Positions 1 to 7,029 of a stretch of DNA of 11,721 bases are shown here, piece by piece. The DNA lies in NCBI GenBank assembly GCA_045592125.1, contig JAZNUE010000063.1:1-11721 (forward strand), read 5' to 3'. Origin of the DNA: HGM04593 sp045592125. GTDB taxonomy: Bacteria > Bacteroidota > Bacteroidia > Bacteroidales > Bacteroidaceae. Every line of letters starts with the position of its first letter. The first letter of the stretch is position 1. Below the pieces are notes generated by a model, which was given only the letters and a program-made list of their open reading frames with translations, was not told the DNA's origin and did no database searches. The position numbers and the translations under genes are program-made.

Positions 1-1
1 C

Positions 2-1267
2 GAATGTCTTTCCATAGTCGGTTGACATTGTTATGCGAAGACGGCTGTCTGCTGTAAAATAGTTGCTGTTCACACCCCAACTCACTGTCACTTGCTCACC
101 AGCCGAGTAACTGTTATTTGCCGGCGACATTGAAGCGTTAAATGCTGTTCCGCCAACAATCTGTACTGTTGCATCCCACACTGCATAATTGCTGTAAAAA
201 GGATTGGCAGTTAAATAGTCATACTCCATGGATGCAGGTACGTCGTTCACCAGAATGGCAATATTGTATTCACCTGCACTCATTGCAGGAATGTTTGTGC
301 CGTCTTGCTCATAATAAAAATCGTCGTATAATATGTCAGCAGTAAATTTAGGCCTATAATCAATGATGTTGCTTGTCTGAGGTATCAAAGAGGCAAAATG
401 CGGCATATAGCCTCCTTCTTTAACGTTGCCTACTGTAGAACTGCTACAGCCTATTGCTGAATATGTAAGCATGTTGCCGTCAGTATCATTTGCATATACC
501 GGTATGGCTATACAAGCACCTTGTGGTATCCTGTAGCTATCTTTCATATTTGCATTGTCGAACACAGGAGCATTATTGCTGACTTTTATTGCGTTATTTG
601 CACTTCCAGCCCCTTTCTCCACTGCAAGTTCTCGTATCTTCTTTATTGAGGGATATGAGAAAAAATCATCACCGCCACTATCCATAAGACTTCCTTCACC
701 TGTTGTTGTGTGGGGAGCACCGAACATATGTCCAAGTTCGTGTGCTACGACCCATTTGTCAGTCTTTGAGTATCCGCTTCCCTTGGCAATGCTGCTATAT
801 ACTCCACCTTCGGCCGATAGGCCGCTGTTCTCGGCTGTAAGGTCACGATGATGTACCCACATACCTACATCGTATGAATCTTCTTCTATCAAGTTGTTCG
901 TGTTTGAAGTACCATTGGATTGCAAAGTATATATAAATGATTCACTATCTTCATTAGGGAAATAGTCGTTCTTTACAAGACGTTCGTCTTCAACAACATC
1001 AAAACAGATTCCCAACGGAACAAACATCCTGTTGGCAAACTCCTCGCAATCTCTCCAGAACTGCAGCACATTGTTGTAATCCTCACCCAAATCCTCGACA
1101 TAGGCCGAACAGGTTACAGGAATTGCAAGACGGTAATAACGCAATGTGTTGTCGCTCGGAATGCTGCTGGATGCAGAAGCCCGAGTATTCACCGACATCA
1201 GGTCTTGCCCAAAAGCATTGAATGCTGAGAAAAAAAGAAACACTAAAATCAAATTAATTCTCCTCAT
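2..1267 (-). CDS. Secreted reprolysin-like zinc metalloprotease, C-terminus off the window
   Basis: Reading from the ATG at 1267, the frame stays open for 422 codons to the window edge, so the C-terminus is missing. Residues 1-21 (MRRINLILVFLFFSAFNAFG then Q) form a signal peptide. The metzincin zinc site HELGHMFGAPH lies at residues 176-186, giving three His ligands and catalytic Glu177. GSLMD follows nine residues later and is the likely Met-turn (Met195). Beyond about residue 215 come beta-rich segments. One ends in GEQVTVSWGV and STDYGKTF, the layout I recall from flavobacterial reprolysin-like (M12B-type) proteases, where such domains lead to a type IX secretion tail. The protein therefore probably acts outside the cell or on its surface, hydrolysing proteins; its substrate is unknown. 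A clean Bacteroidota promoter lies just upstream, so it is probably transcribed alone. Protease class is well supported; the secretion route is inference because the tail is not visible. Confidence 0.88.
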   Translation of the reverse strand, partial: MRRINLILVFLFFSAFNAFGQDLMSVNTRASASSSIPSDNTLRYYRLAIPVTCSAYVEDLGEDYNNVLQFWRDCEEFANRMFVPLGICFDVVEDERLVKNDYFPNEDSESFIYTLQSNGTSNTNNLIEEDSYDVGMWVHHRDLTAENSGLSAEGGVYSSIAKGSGYSKTDKWVVAHELGHMFGAPHTTTGEGSLMDSGGDDFFSYPSIKKIRELAVEKGAGSANNAIKVSNNAPVFDNANMKDSYRIPQGACIAIPVYANDTDGNMLTYSAIGCSSSTVGNVKEGGYMPHFASLIPQTSNIIDYRPKFTADILYDDFYYEQDGTNIPAMSAGEYNIAILVNDVPASMEYDYLTANPFYSNYAVWDATVQIVGGTAFNASMSPANNSYSAGEQVTVSWGVNSNYFTADSRLRITMSTDYGKTF

Positions 1268-1287
1268 AAGTCTCTTGTTTACAAACG

Positions 1288-1318
1288 CAAAAATATACAA
1301 AAAAATATAAGTGTCAAA
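1288..1318 (-). promoter_or_regulatory. Bacteroidota-type promoter of the metalloprotease gene
   Basis: On the minus strand, TTTG (1318-1315) is followed after 19 bases by TATTTTTG (1295-1288). This fits the TTTG / TAnnTTTG pattern of the main sigma factor in this phylum. Transcription would begin near 1281, leaving a leader of about 14 bases before the ATG at 1267. Confidence 0.65.
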
Positions 1319-1392
1319 CAATCAATGGAGATTTGTCCGACTTGCTTTCTTTTTAATGGAAACTGTCTTCAACAATATCATTCAAACAGATT

Positions 1393-2694
1393 CTAATGAT
1401 CTTCATTGAATTTCCGTAACCTCTCCTCGAGCATTGCATAATGGTGAGGCTTTATATTCGATGAGCATGCTCTTATACCCTTACGTGTACCTCCTGTCGT
1501 GGCAAGGTCAATTCCGCTTATGCCATAATACAGCAATTCCTTGAGCAGTTCCCCACCCTCCATATCCTTGTAGCCTATTGTAAAGAAGAAACCGTCACTT
1601 ACAGGTTCTTCGTCATCCTTGTCATATACAATGTGAAAACCGTTACGCAGCAGAATCTCCTTTATGCGTGCAGTGCGCACGGCATACTCCTTTATATCCT
1701 CCACAAAGCGGTACTCGCCATCGCAGGCAGCCTTGAGCATTGCGGCCATTGCGCATTGTGCCGAATGGGAGACGCCCGACGAGAATGAGTAGAGGAACAC
1801 ATAGGCGAAAGCGGCACCAAAGCGTGCAATGCCGTATCGTTCCTTCAGCGAGGCATAATGGCGCTCATAGAGCGCGTCGCTTATACAGGCCATGGCAATG
1901 CGCTGCCCTGCATAGCTGAAGATTTTTGAGGCGCTTATGAGGATTACATAGTTATCGGTGTAGCGCGACACGCTAGGCTGGTAAGGCGCCCGGAATGGAA
2001 CACCAAGGTCCTTGCGGAAGTCCATTGTCATGTATGCCATGTCCTCAATGACAATAACATCATGCTTTGTTGCCTGGCGTCCAATGATTTCAAGTTCCTC
2101 GTCATTCAGGCACATCCATGTGGGGTTGTTGGGGCTTGAGTAGAGCACTGCGCATATGTTGCCTTGTGCAAAATAGCTCTCAAGCTTCTCCTCGAGCAGC
2201 CTGCCGCGGTGCTCTGCAATGTCGAACGAGGCAATCTTCACGCCAATAACCTGCGCCTGCATTTTCTGCACAGGAAACCCAGGGTCAATGTAAAGCACTG
2301 TATCGCGCTTTTCATCGAGCTGCGAGGCTAGCATAAGCGAGGCGAATGACGCCTGCATTGAGCCCACAGTGGGAATACACCCGCTGGGGCGTATATCGGC
2401 ATTCACAAACGCCTTTATGAAGCGCGATGCCTGCTCCTTAACCTCAGGTATCCCGTCAATTATGGGATATACCGACGCTACCCCACGCTGCAGGGCCTCA
2501 CATTCCGCCTTCACGCCCACGGCCGAAGGCGGCAGGCCCGGAACACCCATTTCAAAATGGATGAACTCGGTTCCTGTGCGTGCCTCGGCAGCGCGCACCA
2601 CCGCCCCAATCTGCCGGATGGACGCACTGCGTATGTCCTCAATCTCAAGTTCCTTTACTATTGAGTCTATTATTTCTGAATCTACTATACACAT
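1393..2694 (-). CDS. PLP-dependent aminotransferase, fold type I
   Basis: This 433-aa protein has the landmarks of class I/II aminotransferases. GSMQASF (111-117) is the phosphate-binding loop. SSPNNPTW (186-193) holds the Asn that contacts the cofactor. EDMAY (217-221) holds the Asp and Tyr that bind the pyridine ring. SASKIFSYAGQR (254-265) contains the Schiff-base Lys257 and a phosphate-contacting Arg. GTRKGIR near the C-terminus offers the usual substrate-carboxylate Arg. It should be a cytosolic enzyme that moves an amino group between an amino acid and a 2-oxo acid. The substrate cannot be read from the sequence, and Trp193 replaces the usual Gly of the NNPTG motif. The ATG at 2694 is preceded by a strong AAGGAGG about 10 bases upstream, and an in-frame stop lies just before it, so the start is secure. 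The gene has no close partner in the same transcription unit, apart from a doubtful small ORF overlapping its start. Confidence 0.9.
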   Translation of the reverse strand: MCIVDSEIIDSIVKELEIEDIRSASIRQIGAVVRAAEARTGTEFIHFEMGVPGLPPSAVGVKAECEALQRGVASVYPIIDGIPEVKEQASRFIKAFVNADIRPSGCIPTVGSMQASFASLMLASQLDEKRDTVLYIDPGFPVQKMQAQVIGVKIASFDIAEHRGRLLEEKLESYFAQGNICAVLYSSPNNPTWMCLNDEELEIIGRQATKHDVIVIEDMAYMTMDFRKDLGVPFRAPYQPSVSRYTDNYVILISASKIFSYAGQRIAMACISDALYERHYASLKERYGIARFGAAFAYVFLYSFSSGVSHSAQCAMAAMLKAACDGEYRFVEDIKEYAVRTARIKEILLRNGFHIVYDKDDEEPVSDGFFFTIGYKDMEGGELLKELLYYGISGIDLATTGGTRKGIRACSSNIKPHHYAMLEERLRKFNEDH

Positions 2695-2836
2695 ATCTTA
2701 TAGGCCTCCTTCTTGAAGCTTTTTCTTTTTTCTTGAGCATTCTCCTTGCCTTGGCCTTGCTGAGCATTTTCTTGGCCGTCCGGGAAATATGCTTTCCTTT
2801 CTTCTTGTACAGGATAAATAGCAGCAAGGGAATCAT
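2645..2836 (-). CDS. Possible small membrane-anchored basic protein (doubtful)
   Basis: From the ATG at 2836 a 63-codon frame begins with MIPLLLFILYKKKGKH, a short hydrophobic stretch followed by a tail very rich in Lys and Arg (for example KKMLSKAKARRMLKKKEKA). It runs 50 bases into the aminotransferase gene in another frame. The aminotransferase ribosome-binding site lies inside it (encoding its Arg-Arg-Arg-Pro). If translated, it could couple to or tune translation of the downstream gene, or be a small inner-membrane peptide. The frame extends upstream to an ATG at 2902, but that part lies in repeat-derived sequence, so 2836 is the more credible start. I do not recognise a family. It may be a chance frame. 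Confidence 0.25.
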   Translation of the reverse strand: MIPLLLFILYKKKGKHISRTAKKMLSKAKARRMLKKKEKASRRRPIRYVYSRFRNNRLNSKGT

Positions 2837-2852
2837 AAAAACTGAAAGGTTA

Positions 2853-3088
2853 AAGCGGAAAATTGAAAACTCGTGCAAGCGAGTGAAAGCCGTAGGAAAC
2901 ACAGGCGCACTAAATGCCGTCGTTTCAACAGGGATGGTCCCGTCCCTACTGCACGCTTGTCATCCCGACAGAGCGCAACGACGAGGGATCTCTTATTTGC
3001 AGTCGTTGCTTTCATCTTTGCTCTTCCTCTGCTTGCAGTCATTTCATTTCCAATATTTCAGAACTTTTCCGTTTTCCATTTTCCGCTT
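2853..3088. repeat. Inverted repeat pair enclosing repeat-derived sequence
   Basis: The 18 bases at 2853-2870 are repeated in inverted form at 3071-3088 with one mismatch (AAGCGGAAAATTGAAAAC against the reverse complement of GTTTTCCATTTTCCGCTT). A perfect small hairpin, ACTCG-TGCAAG-CGAGT, lies at 2869-2884. The stretch between the arms has no convincing gene and includes a half copy of the palindromic element at 2958. It looks like layered intergenic repeat debris. Confidence 0.5.
2958..2992. repeat. Palindromic element, copy 1 (left half, degenerate)
   Basis: It begins TGTCATCCCGACAGAGCG and ends GAGGGATCTC, matching the left arm of the repeat family (TGTCATCCTGA...GGATCTC) seen more clearly at 3440, 3872 and 3971. 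No matching right arm follows directly. Confidence 0.55.
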
Positions 3089-3105
3089 TCCCCTGCGCGC
3101 GTACT

Positions 3106-3170
3106 TGTCATCTCGACAGGGTTCTCTTCTATACTCACTTTTAGATTCTTCGCTTCGCTCCAGAATGACA
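3106..3170. repeat. Palindromic element, copy 2
   Basis: The left arm is shortened (TGTCATCTCGACAGG). The right arm is complete, AGATTCTTCGCTTCGCTCC followed by AGAATGACA. The orientation is the same as the other copies. Its right end merges into an ACAAAACG-A-CGTTTTGT palindrome at 3168-3184. Confidence 0.7.
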
Positions 3171-3188
3171 AAACGACGTTTTGTTATC

Positions 3189-3266
3189 GACGAGTTTTGC
3201 AGCAACAGGTCAAACGTAGCATAGCCGCAGGTTATGCCGTTTGGGTTGCGAAAAGCAAAACGAGTC
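3189..3266. repeat. Second, longer imperfect palindrome
   Basis: The outer arms GACGAGTTTTGC (3189-3200) and GCAAAACGAGTC (3255-3266) pair at 10 of 12 positions. The inner segments also pair: GCAAC near 3202 with GTTGC near 3245, CAAACG with CGTTTG, and the two sides around GCATAGCC/GGTTATGC near 3219-3236. The result is an approximately 78 bp hairpin centred near 3227. Its sequence is unrelated to the shorter family around it, so it is a separate repeat type. Confidence 0.6.
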
Positions 3267-3319
3267 AATGACAGTGCAAATATAGAATGAAAAATCCAAT
3301 AATTGTCCTCTCGTAGCCT

Positions 3320-3377
3320 TGTCATCCACTCGCGCTTTGCATGTTGACTAGATTCTTCGCTGCGCTCCAGAATGACA
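3320..3377. repeat. Palindromic element, copy 3
   Basis: It starts TGTCATCCACTCGCG (left arm diverged and shortened) and ends with the conserved right arm AGATTCTTCGCTGCGCTCC then AGAATGACA. Same orientation as the other copies. Confidence 0.7.
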
Positions 3378-3439
3378 TGTCCAATGATTGTCTTCTTGTT
3401 GTTATGTTATCCTTGTGCTTCTCTCATCCTCATGTACCT

Positions 3440-3522
3440 TGTCATCCTGAACGGAGTAAAGGATCTCTTCTGTCCTACTATTAAAGATTCTTCGCTTCGT
3501 TACCCTCCGCTGCAGAATGACA
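3440..3522. repeat. Palindromic element, copy 4, with an insertion in the right arm
   Basis: The left arm is clean (TGTCATCCTGAACGGAGTAA then AGGATCTC). The right arm AGATTCTTCGCTTCG is interrupted by about a dozen extra bases (around 3500-3511) before CAGAATGACA. It ends eight bases from the stop codon of the GIY-YIG gene. Confidence 0.75.
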
Positions 3523-3530
3523 GGTCTCGG

Positions 3531-3833
3531 TCATAACCATCCCAACTCTACGGCCAAATCTTTCTTATCAGGATTAATAGTTGCAATAAGTTCATCCTTT
3601 TTCGCTCTTATCCATCCTTTGAGGTGCTTTTCTCTTGCTATTGCTTCGTTAACATCAGCGAACTCCTCATAATATAACAAATCATGACATTTGTATTTCT
3701 GTGTAAATCCTTTTATTACTTCTTGCTTATGTTCTAAATATCTCCGATAAAGGTCGTTAGTCATGCCAATGTATAAAACCGTACGTGATTTATTTGACAT
3801 AATATAGACCCAATATTGATGGATATTTACCAT
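3531..3833 (-). CDS. Single-domain GIY-YIG endonuclease
   Basis: This 100-aa protein is essentially one GIY-YIG nuclease domain, as in the small UvrC-like/YhbQ group. WVYIMSN (8-14) carries the first motif and LYIGMTNDLYRR (20-31) carries YIG and the catalytic-site Arg. His35 follows in YLEHK. AIAREKHLKGW (64-74) provides the metal-binding Glu68. No DNA-binding partner domain is attached. Members of this fold cut DNA with a divalent metal, but the biological role of these stand-alone proteins is not settled. The gene is tightly bracketed by copies of a palindromic repeat, eight bases beyond its stop and 38 bases before its start. This suggests, without proving it, that nuclease and repeats travel or act together, as RAYT transposases do with REP sequences. 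The ATG at 3833 precedes the first motif by seven residues and gives a normal-length protein. Confidence 0.88.
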   Translation of the reverse strand: MVNIHQYWVYIMSNKSRTVLYIGMTNDLYRRYLEHKQEVIKGFTQKYKCHDLLYYEEFADVNEAIAREKHLKGWIRAKKDELIATINPDKKDLAVELGWL

Positions 3834-3871
3834 AGTCTTTCATACTTTTACAAATATCATTACTCCTGCTC

Positions 3872-3943
3872 TATCATCCTGAGTGTAACGAAGGATCTCT
3901 ATTAGCAACCGTTTTAGATGCTTCGCTGCGCTCCAGCATGACA
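3872..3943. repeat. Palindromic element, copy 5
   Basis: The left arm TATCATCCTGAGTGTAACGA continues into AGGATCTC, and the right arm is AGATGCTTCGCTGCGCTCC then AGCATGACA. The arms pair imperfectly over about 27 bases. It lies 38 bases upstream of the GIY-YIG start codon. Confidence 0.75.
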
Positions 3944-3970
3944 TGTCCAAAGATTATCCTCTCGCGGTGT

Positions 3971-4040
3971 TGTCATCCTGAACGTAGTGAAGGATCTCTG
4001 TCCTGTGTTTAAAGATGCTTCGCTTCACTCCAGAATGACA
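3971..4040. repeat. Palindromic element, copy 6
   Basis: This is the best-formed copy. Its left arm is TGTCATCCTGAACGTAGTGA then AGGATCTC, and its right arm is AGATGCTTCGCTTCACTCC then AGAATGACA. A spacer of about 14 bases separates the arms. Confidence 0.78.
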
Positions 4041-4054
4041 AGTCCAGCGTATTA

Positions 4055-4082
4055 AGATGCTTCGCTTCGCTCCAGCATGACA
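4055..4082. repeat. Palindromic element, copy 7 (right half only)
   Basis: AGATGCTTCGCTTCGCTCC then AGCATGACA matches the right arm of the family, and no left arm precedes it. It is 50 bases past the end of the EttA gene on the minus strand, so transcripts from that gene may read into it. Confidence 0.7.
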
Positions 4083-4132
4083 TCCCATCAGCATTGCATA
4101 ACGCTGTAAGTGACCTTTTAGACAATAAAGTA

Positions 4133-5830
4133 TTAGTCTTCCATCAACTTACGATACCTTGCCTTCTTCGGTTCCTCAATGCCCAAGCGGCGCATCTTGT
4201 TCTCCTCATAGTCAGAGTAAGAACCCTCAAAGCTGAACACCTTGCCGTCGCCCTCGAATGCAATGATGTGGGTACATATACGGTCAAGGAACCAGCGGTC
4301 GTGACTGATTACTACTGCACAGCCTGCAAAGTTCTCAAGACCCTCCTCAAGAGCACGCAATGTGTTCACGTCAATGTCGTTGGTAGGCTCGTCGAGGAGG
4401 AGCACGTTGCCGCCCTCCTTAAGTGCCATTGCAAGGTGCAGGCGGTTACGCTCACCACCGGAAAGGACACCACACTTCTTCTCCTGGTCGGCACCCGAGA
4501 AGTTGAAGCGTGAAAGATAGGCACGCACATTGATTTCCTTGCCGCCCAGGCGCATGAGCTCGTTACCCTGGCTCATAACCTCGTAGACAGTCTTGTCGGC
4601 AACAATATCCTTGTGGTTCTGGTCAACATATGCAATCTTTACAGTCTCGCCAACCTCAAATGTACCCTCGTCGGCAGTCTCAAGGCCCATAATCATGCGG
4701 AAGAGCGTTGTCTTACCCGCACCGTTAGGACCAATTACGCCCACAATGCCGTTAGGCGGAAGCATGAAGTTGAGGTTGCTGAAGAGGTGCTTGCTGCCGA
4801 ACGACTTGCCAATATTGTCGGCAATAATAACCTTGTTGCCAAGGCGCGGACCGTTAGGGATGAAGATTTCAAGTTTCTCCTCGCGCTCCTTCTGGTCTTC
4901 GTTAAGCATGCGCTCATACGAGTTAAGACGTGCCTTACCTTTTGCCTGGCGAGCCTTTGGCGACATGCGCACCCACTCGAGCTCGCGCTCAAGAGTCTTG
5001 CGGCGCTTGCTTGCACTCTTCTCCTCCTGCTCCATGCGCTTTGTCTTCTGCTCAAGCCATGAAGAGTAGTTGCCCTGCCAGGGAATACCCTCGCCACGGT
5101 CAAGTTCAAGAATCCAACCGGCAACATCATCAAGGAAGTAACGGTCGTGAGTAACGGCGATAACAGTACCTTCGTACTGGTTCAGGTGCTGCTCCAGCCA
5201 GTCAATGCTCTCGGCGTCGAGGTGGTTGGTAGGCTCGTCAAGCAGCAGCACATCGGGCTTCTGCAGCAGCAGGCGGCACAGTGCCACACGGCGGCGCTCA
5301 CCACCCGACAGGTGGTCAACCAGTTCATCGGGGGCCGGACAGCGCAGGGCCGCCATAGCACGCTCCAGCTTGCTATCGAGGTTCCATGCGTCGGTTGCGT
5401 CTATTATATCCTGCAGTTCAGCCTGGCGCGCGAACAGCTGGTTCATCTTCTCCTCGTCCTCATAATATTCGGGAAGGCCGAACTTCATGTTAATCTCCTC
5501 ATACTCCGCAAGAGCGTCCACGGTTGCCTGCACGCCCTCCTTAACACAATCCATTACAGTCTTGCCGTCCTGCAGCTGAGGGTCCTGCGGCAGATAGCCC
5601 ACCGAATAACCCGGTGACCAAACCACATTGCCCTGATAATCATTGTCAAGACCCGCGATAATCTTCATAAGGGTAGACTTACCCGCACCGTTCATACCCA
5701 CGATACCAATCTTCGCACCATAGAAGAACGATAGATAAATGTTCTTAAGAACCTGTTTGTTAGTCTGCTTGATAGTCTTGCTCAAGCCCACCATCGAAAA
5801 GATGATTTTCTTGTCGTCTACTGTTGCCAT
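4133..5830 (-). CDS. ettA: Energy-dependent translational throttle protein EttA (ABC-F ATPase)
   Basis: This 565-aa protein is full length for EttA and keeps its diagnostic segments. The first ATPase domain has Walker A GMNGAGKST (45-53), signature LSGGERRRVALCRLLL near 173 and Walker B LLLDEPTNHLDAES. An arm insertion lies between Walker A and the signature (about 95-140). The long basic linker with ELEWVR and KGKARL (about 270-310) is the tRNA-contacting segment. The second domain has GPNGAGKTT, LSGGERNRLHLA and LLLDEPTNDID. Family members have no membrane domain; they bind the ribosomal E site and gate the first peptide bond according to the ATP/ADP ratio. The match runs from end to end to the E. 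coli protein as I remember it, including GWILELDRGEGIPW and GNYSSWLEQK. The gene stands alone, preceded by a very AT-rich stretch in which I found no clean promoter match (TATTTTG near 5861-5867 is one base short). An antibiotic-resistance ABC-F is unlikely given these features. Confidence 0.96.
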   Translation of the reverse strand: MATVDDKKIIFSMVGLSKTIKQTNKQVLKNIYLSFFYGAKIGIVGMNGAGKSTLMKIIAGLDNDYQGNVVWSPGYSVGYLPQDPQLQDGKTVMDCVKEGVQATVDALAEYEEINMKFGLPEYYEDEEKMNQLFARQAELQDIIDATDAWNLDSKLERAMAALRCPAPDELVDHLSGGERRRVALCRLLLQKPDVLLLDEPTNHLDAESIDWLEQHLNQYEGTVIAVTHDRYFLDDVAGWILELDRGEGIPWQGNYSSWLEQKTKRMEQEEKSASKRRKTLERELEWVRMSPKARQAKGKARLNSYERMLNEDQKEREEKLEIFIPNGPRLGNKVIIADNIGKSFGSKHLFSNLNFMLPPNGIVGVIGPNGAGKTTLFRMIMGLETADEGTFEVGETVKIAYVDQNHKDIVADKTVYEVMSQGNELMRLGGKEINVRAYLSRFNFSGADQEKKCGVLSGGERNRLHLAMALKEGGNVLLLDEPTNDIDVNTLRALEEGLENFAGCAVVISHDRWFLDRICTHIIAFEGDGKVFSFEGSYSDYEENKMRRLGIEEPKKARYRKLMED

Positions 5831-6046
5831 AAATGTATTTTATAGTTTATATTATACCCAAAATAGAAATTTGTTGCGAAGATAATAAAAATAATTATAA
5901 TATATAAATACAATATTATGGTAACGCGCGCCGATTCAAAACTTTGTTTTGTTATCCTGGAACTAAGTTCACCGTCTGGAGAGATAAAGCCAAGGAACTC
6001 CGTCTTTCACATTTATAAGATACTTCGCGACATTTCCATCCCCCCA
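5831..6046 (-). other. Leader/promoter region of ettA with an unexplained block
   Basis: The part next to ettA (5831-5917) is almost pure A/T. The part from 5919 to 6030 is more balanced. It contains CAAAAC-TTT-GTTTTG (5937-5951), the small palindrome GAACT-A-AGTTC, and GGAACT followed by CCGTCT twice (near 5959-5976 and 5995-6005). No credible gene is present. It may be a repeat or a structured leader. Confidence 0.3.
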
Positions 6047-6091
6047 AAAAACAAAACAATCCAGCACAAGACTGCTGGATTGTTTTGTTTT
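6047..6091 (-). terminator. Intrinsic terminator after the AbiEii-like gene
   Basis: A perfect 19-bp stem (6047-6065 with 6073-6091) closes a 7-base loop; its core is AATCCAGCA/TGCTGGATT. On the minus strand the stem ends in a T-rich tract. It lies 14 bases past the stop codon at 6105 and should end transcripts of the accessory genes before ettA. Its shape could also stop transcription in the other direction. Confidence 0.85.
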
Positions 6092-6104
6092 CACAAAAAC
6101 GTTC

Positions 6105-6734
6105 TTATTTATAAACTCGGGCAGGATTATTTGTCATGTCCACAAGACGTTGGGCAATCTTATCCCAATCAAAAGCCTCGTTTGTCATAATGACCGATTC
6201 TTCAAAGTTTATATCATCAAAATAGACAAGGGATTTAACCGGCATCAAAACATTTGAATTAGGATACTTTGCCAAATAGAACTGTAACATTTCATCCAAT
6301 GAATACATTGTTGACAAAGTCGCAATATCTATAAAATCTTTTATTCGTGTGCCATTATGTGAAATGGCATCTAATTTCATTGCAATTATATCAGGAATAC
6401 TTTCTAAACGGATACCATCAATAATATCGGGGTCTTTGATATGCGGGTAATTAAAACGTATGCAGTCAATCATTATACCATCTATAAAGCCTTTCAATGT
6501 CTGTCCACGTTCAAAGGCAACTTTCATCGCATACTTTTCTACCAGCATCTCGCGCAATTCCACAATATTGAATTCTTCTTTTGTAAAGAAGTCAAGGTCA
6601 ATACTATTTCTATGTCCAATGCGGAGAGCAAGTGCAGTGCCACCAACAAGATTGAATGATGACATTAGCGGTTCACTTTGCAACTTTCTCAAAAGTTCCA
6701 ATGTCCTCGGTTCGACTGTCTGTGTCTGCAACAT
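6105..6734 (-). CDS. AbiEii/AbiGii-type nucleotidyltransferase (toxin-like)
   Basis: This 209-aa protein has the signature of the AbiEii nucleotidyltransferase family. LVGGTALALRIGHR (29-42) is followed by SIDLDFF (44-50), whose Asp46 and Asp48 would bind metal, and by a third acidic candidate in MIDCIRF (Asp90). AMKLDAI (118-124) and RIKDFIDI (130-137) are the conserved Lys and KDxxD segments. In characterised relatives the enzyme uses NTPs to block growth, in AbiE phage-abortive systems and type IV toxin-antitoxin pairs. Here it is the second gene of a pair and overlaps the preceding reading frame by 46 bases. A strong AGGAGG seven bases before the ATG at 6734 lies inside that upstream gene, so translation is probably coupled. 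The partner is not an AbiEi-type antitoxin, so toxicity and its control remain inference. Confidence 0.85.
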   Translation of the reverse strand: MLQTQTVEPRTLELLRKLQSEPLMSSFNLVGGTALALRIGHRNSIDLDFFTKEEFNIVELREMLVEKYAMKVAFERGQTLKGFIDGIMIDCIRFNYPHIKDPDIIDGIRLESIPDIIAMKLDAISHNGTRIKDFIDIATLSTMYSLDEMLQFYLAKYPNSNVLMPVKSLVYFDDINFEESVIMTNEAFDWDKIAQRLVDMTNNPARVYK

Positions 6735-7009
6735 CTTAATTCCTCCTTTTTAAGTTTGAAAGCCAGACAAACAAAATTTATATCTATCGGACTCAAATAC
6801 GGAATGCTTTTAATCACTTCACGGAATCCAGTTTTTCCACCATACATGTCAAATGCAGCATAGTAATCTTCGGGGCAGCCAAGTTCAATCACACGTTGCA
6901 CAACAAGCGTACGTGAACCCTGCCAATCAAAGTCCTTCAAATCATACTCCCACAACAATGCAGGATTAAGACTGTGTCCGTTTTGAATATAATTGTCAAG
7001 TATTACCAT
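6689..7009 (-). CDS. DUF6922-like protein, partner of the AbiEii-type gene
   Basis: This 106-aa protein contains NPALLWEYDLKDFDWQ near residue 15, VVQRVIELGCPEDYYAAF near residue 36 and FREVIKSIPYL near residue 62. It resembles small Bacteroidales proteins (DUF6922, from memory) commonly encoded just before AbiEii-type nucleotidyltransferases. By position it is the likely antitoxin or specificity partner, but it has no recognisable winged helix like AbiEi, so that role is not shown. Its last 46 bases overlap the downstream gene and contain that gene's ribosome-binding site. A well-spaced promoter lies directly upstream, so the pair forms its own transcription unit. The start at 7009 is the first ATG after the promoter. 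Confidence 0.7.
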   Translation of the reverse strand: MVILDNYIQNGHSLNPALLWEYDLKDFDWQGSRTLVVQRVIELGCPEDYYAAFDMYGGKTGFREVIKSIPYLSPIDINFVCLAFKLKKEELRCCRHRQSNRGHWNF

Positions 7010-7029
7010 ACAGTATTATCTACTTGGAG

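Noticed and set aside
142..851. Plus-strand frames at 142-345 and 555-851
   Set aside because: They are antisense to the metalloprotease gene, whose minus-strand frame is continuous and carries the zinc-site motif.
2369..3271. Plus-strand frames across the aminotransferase start and the repeat block (2369-2716, 2580-3224, 2873-3271)
   Set aside because: Their translations are low-complexity readings of the repeat sequence or antisense of the aminotransferase, with no consistent coding character.
3044..3325. Minus-strand 93-codon frame in the repeat block
   Set aside because: It is entirely composed of the palindromic repeat copies and the 78-bp hairpin; it looks like repeat translation, not a gene.
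2958..4082. Repeated units suggesting a CRISPR array
   Set aside because: The units are 60-85 bp imperfect palindromes with irregular spacing and a gene between them; there are no short direct repeats with uniform spacers and no cas genes.
4593..5617. Long plus-strand open frames (4593-5069, 4613-5062, 5147-5617) opposite ettA
   Set aside because: They are antisense shadows of a highly conserved gene and show no recognisable protein features.
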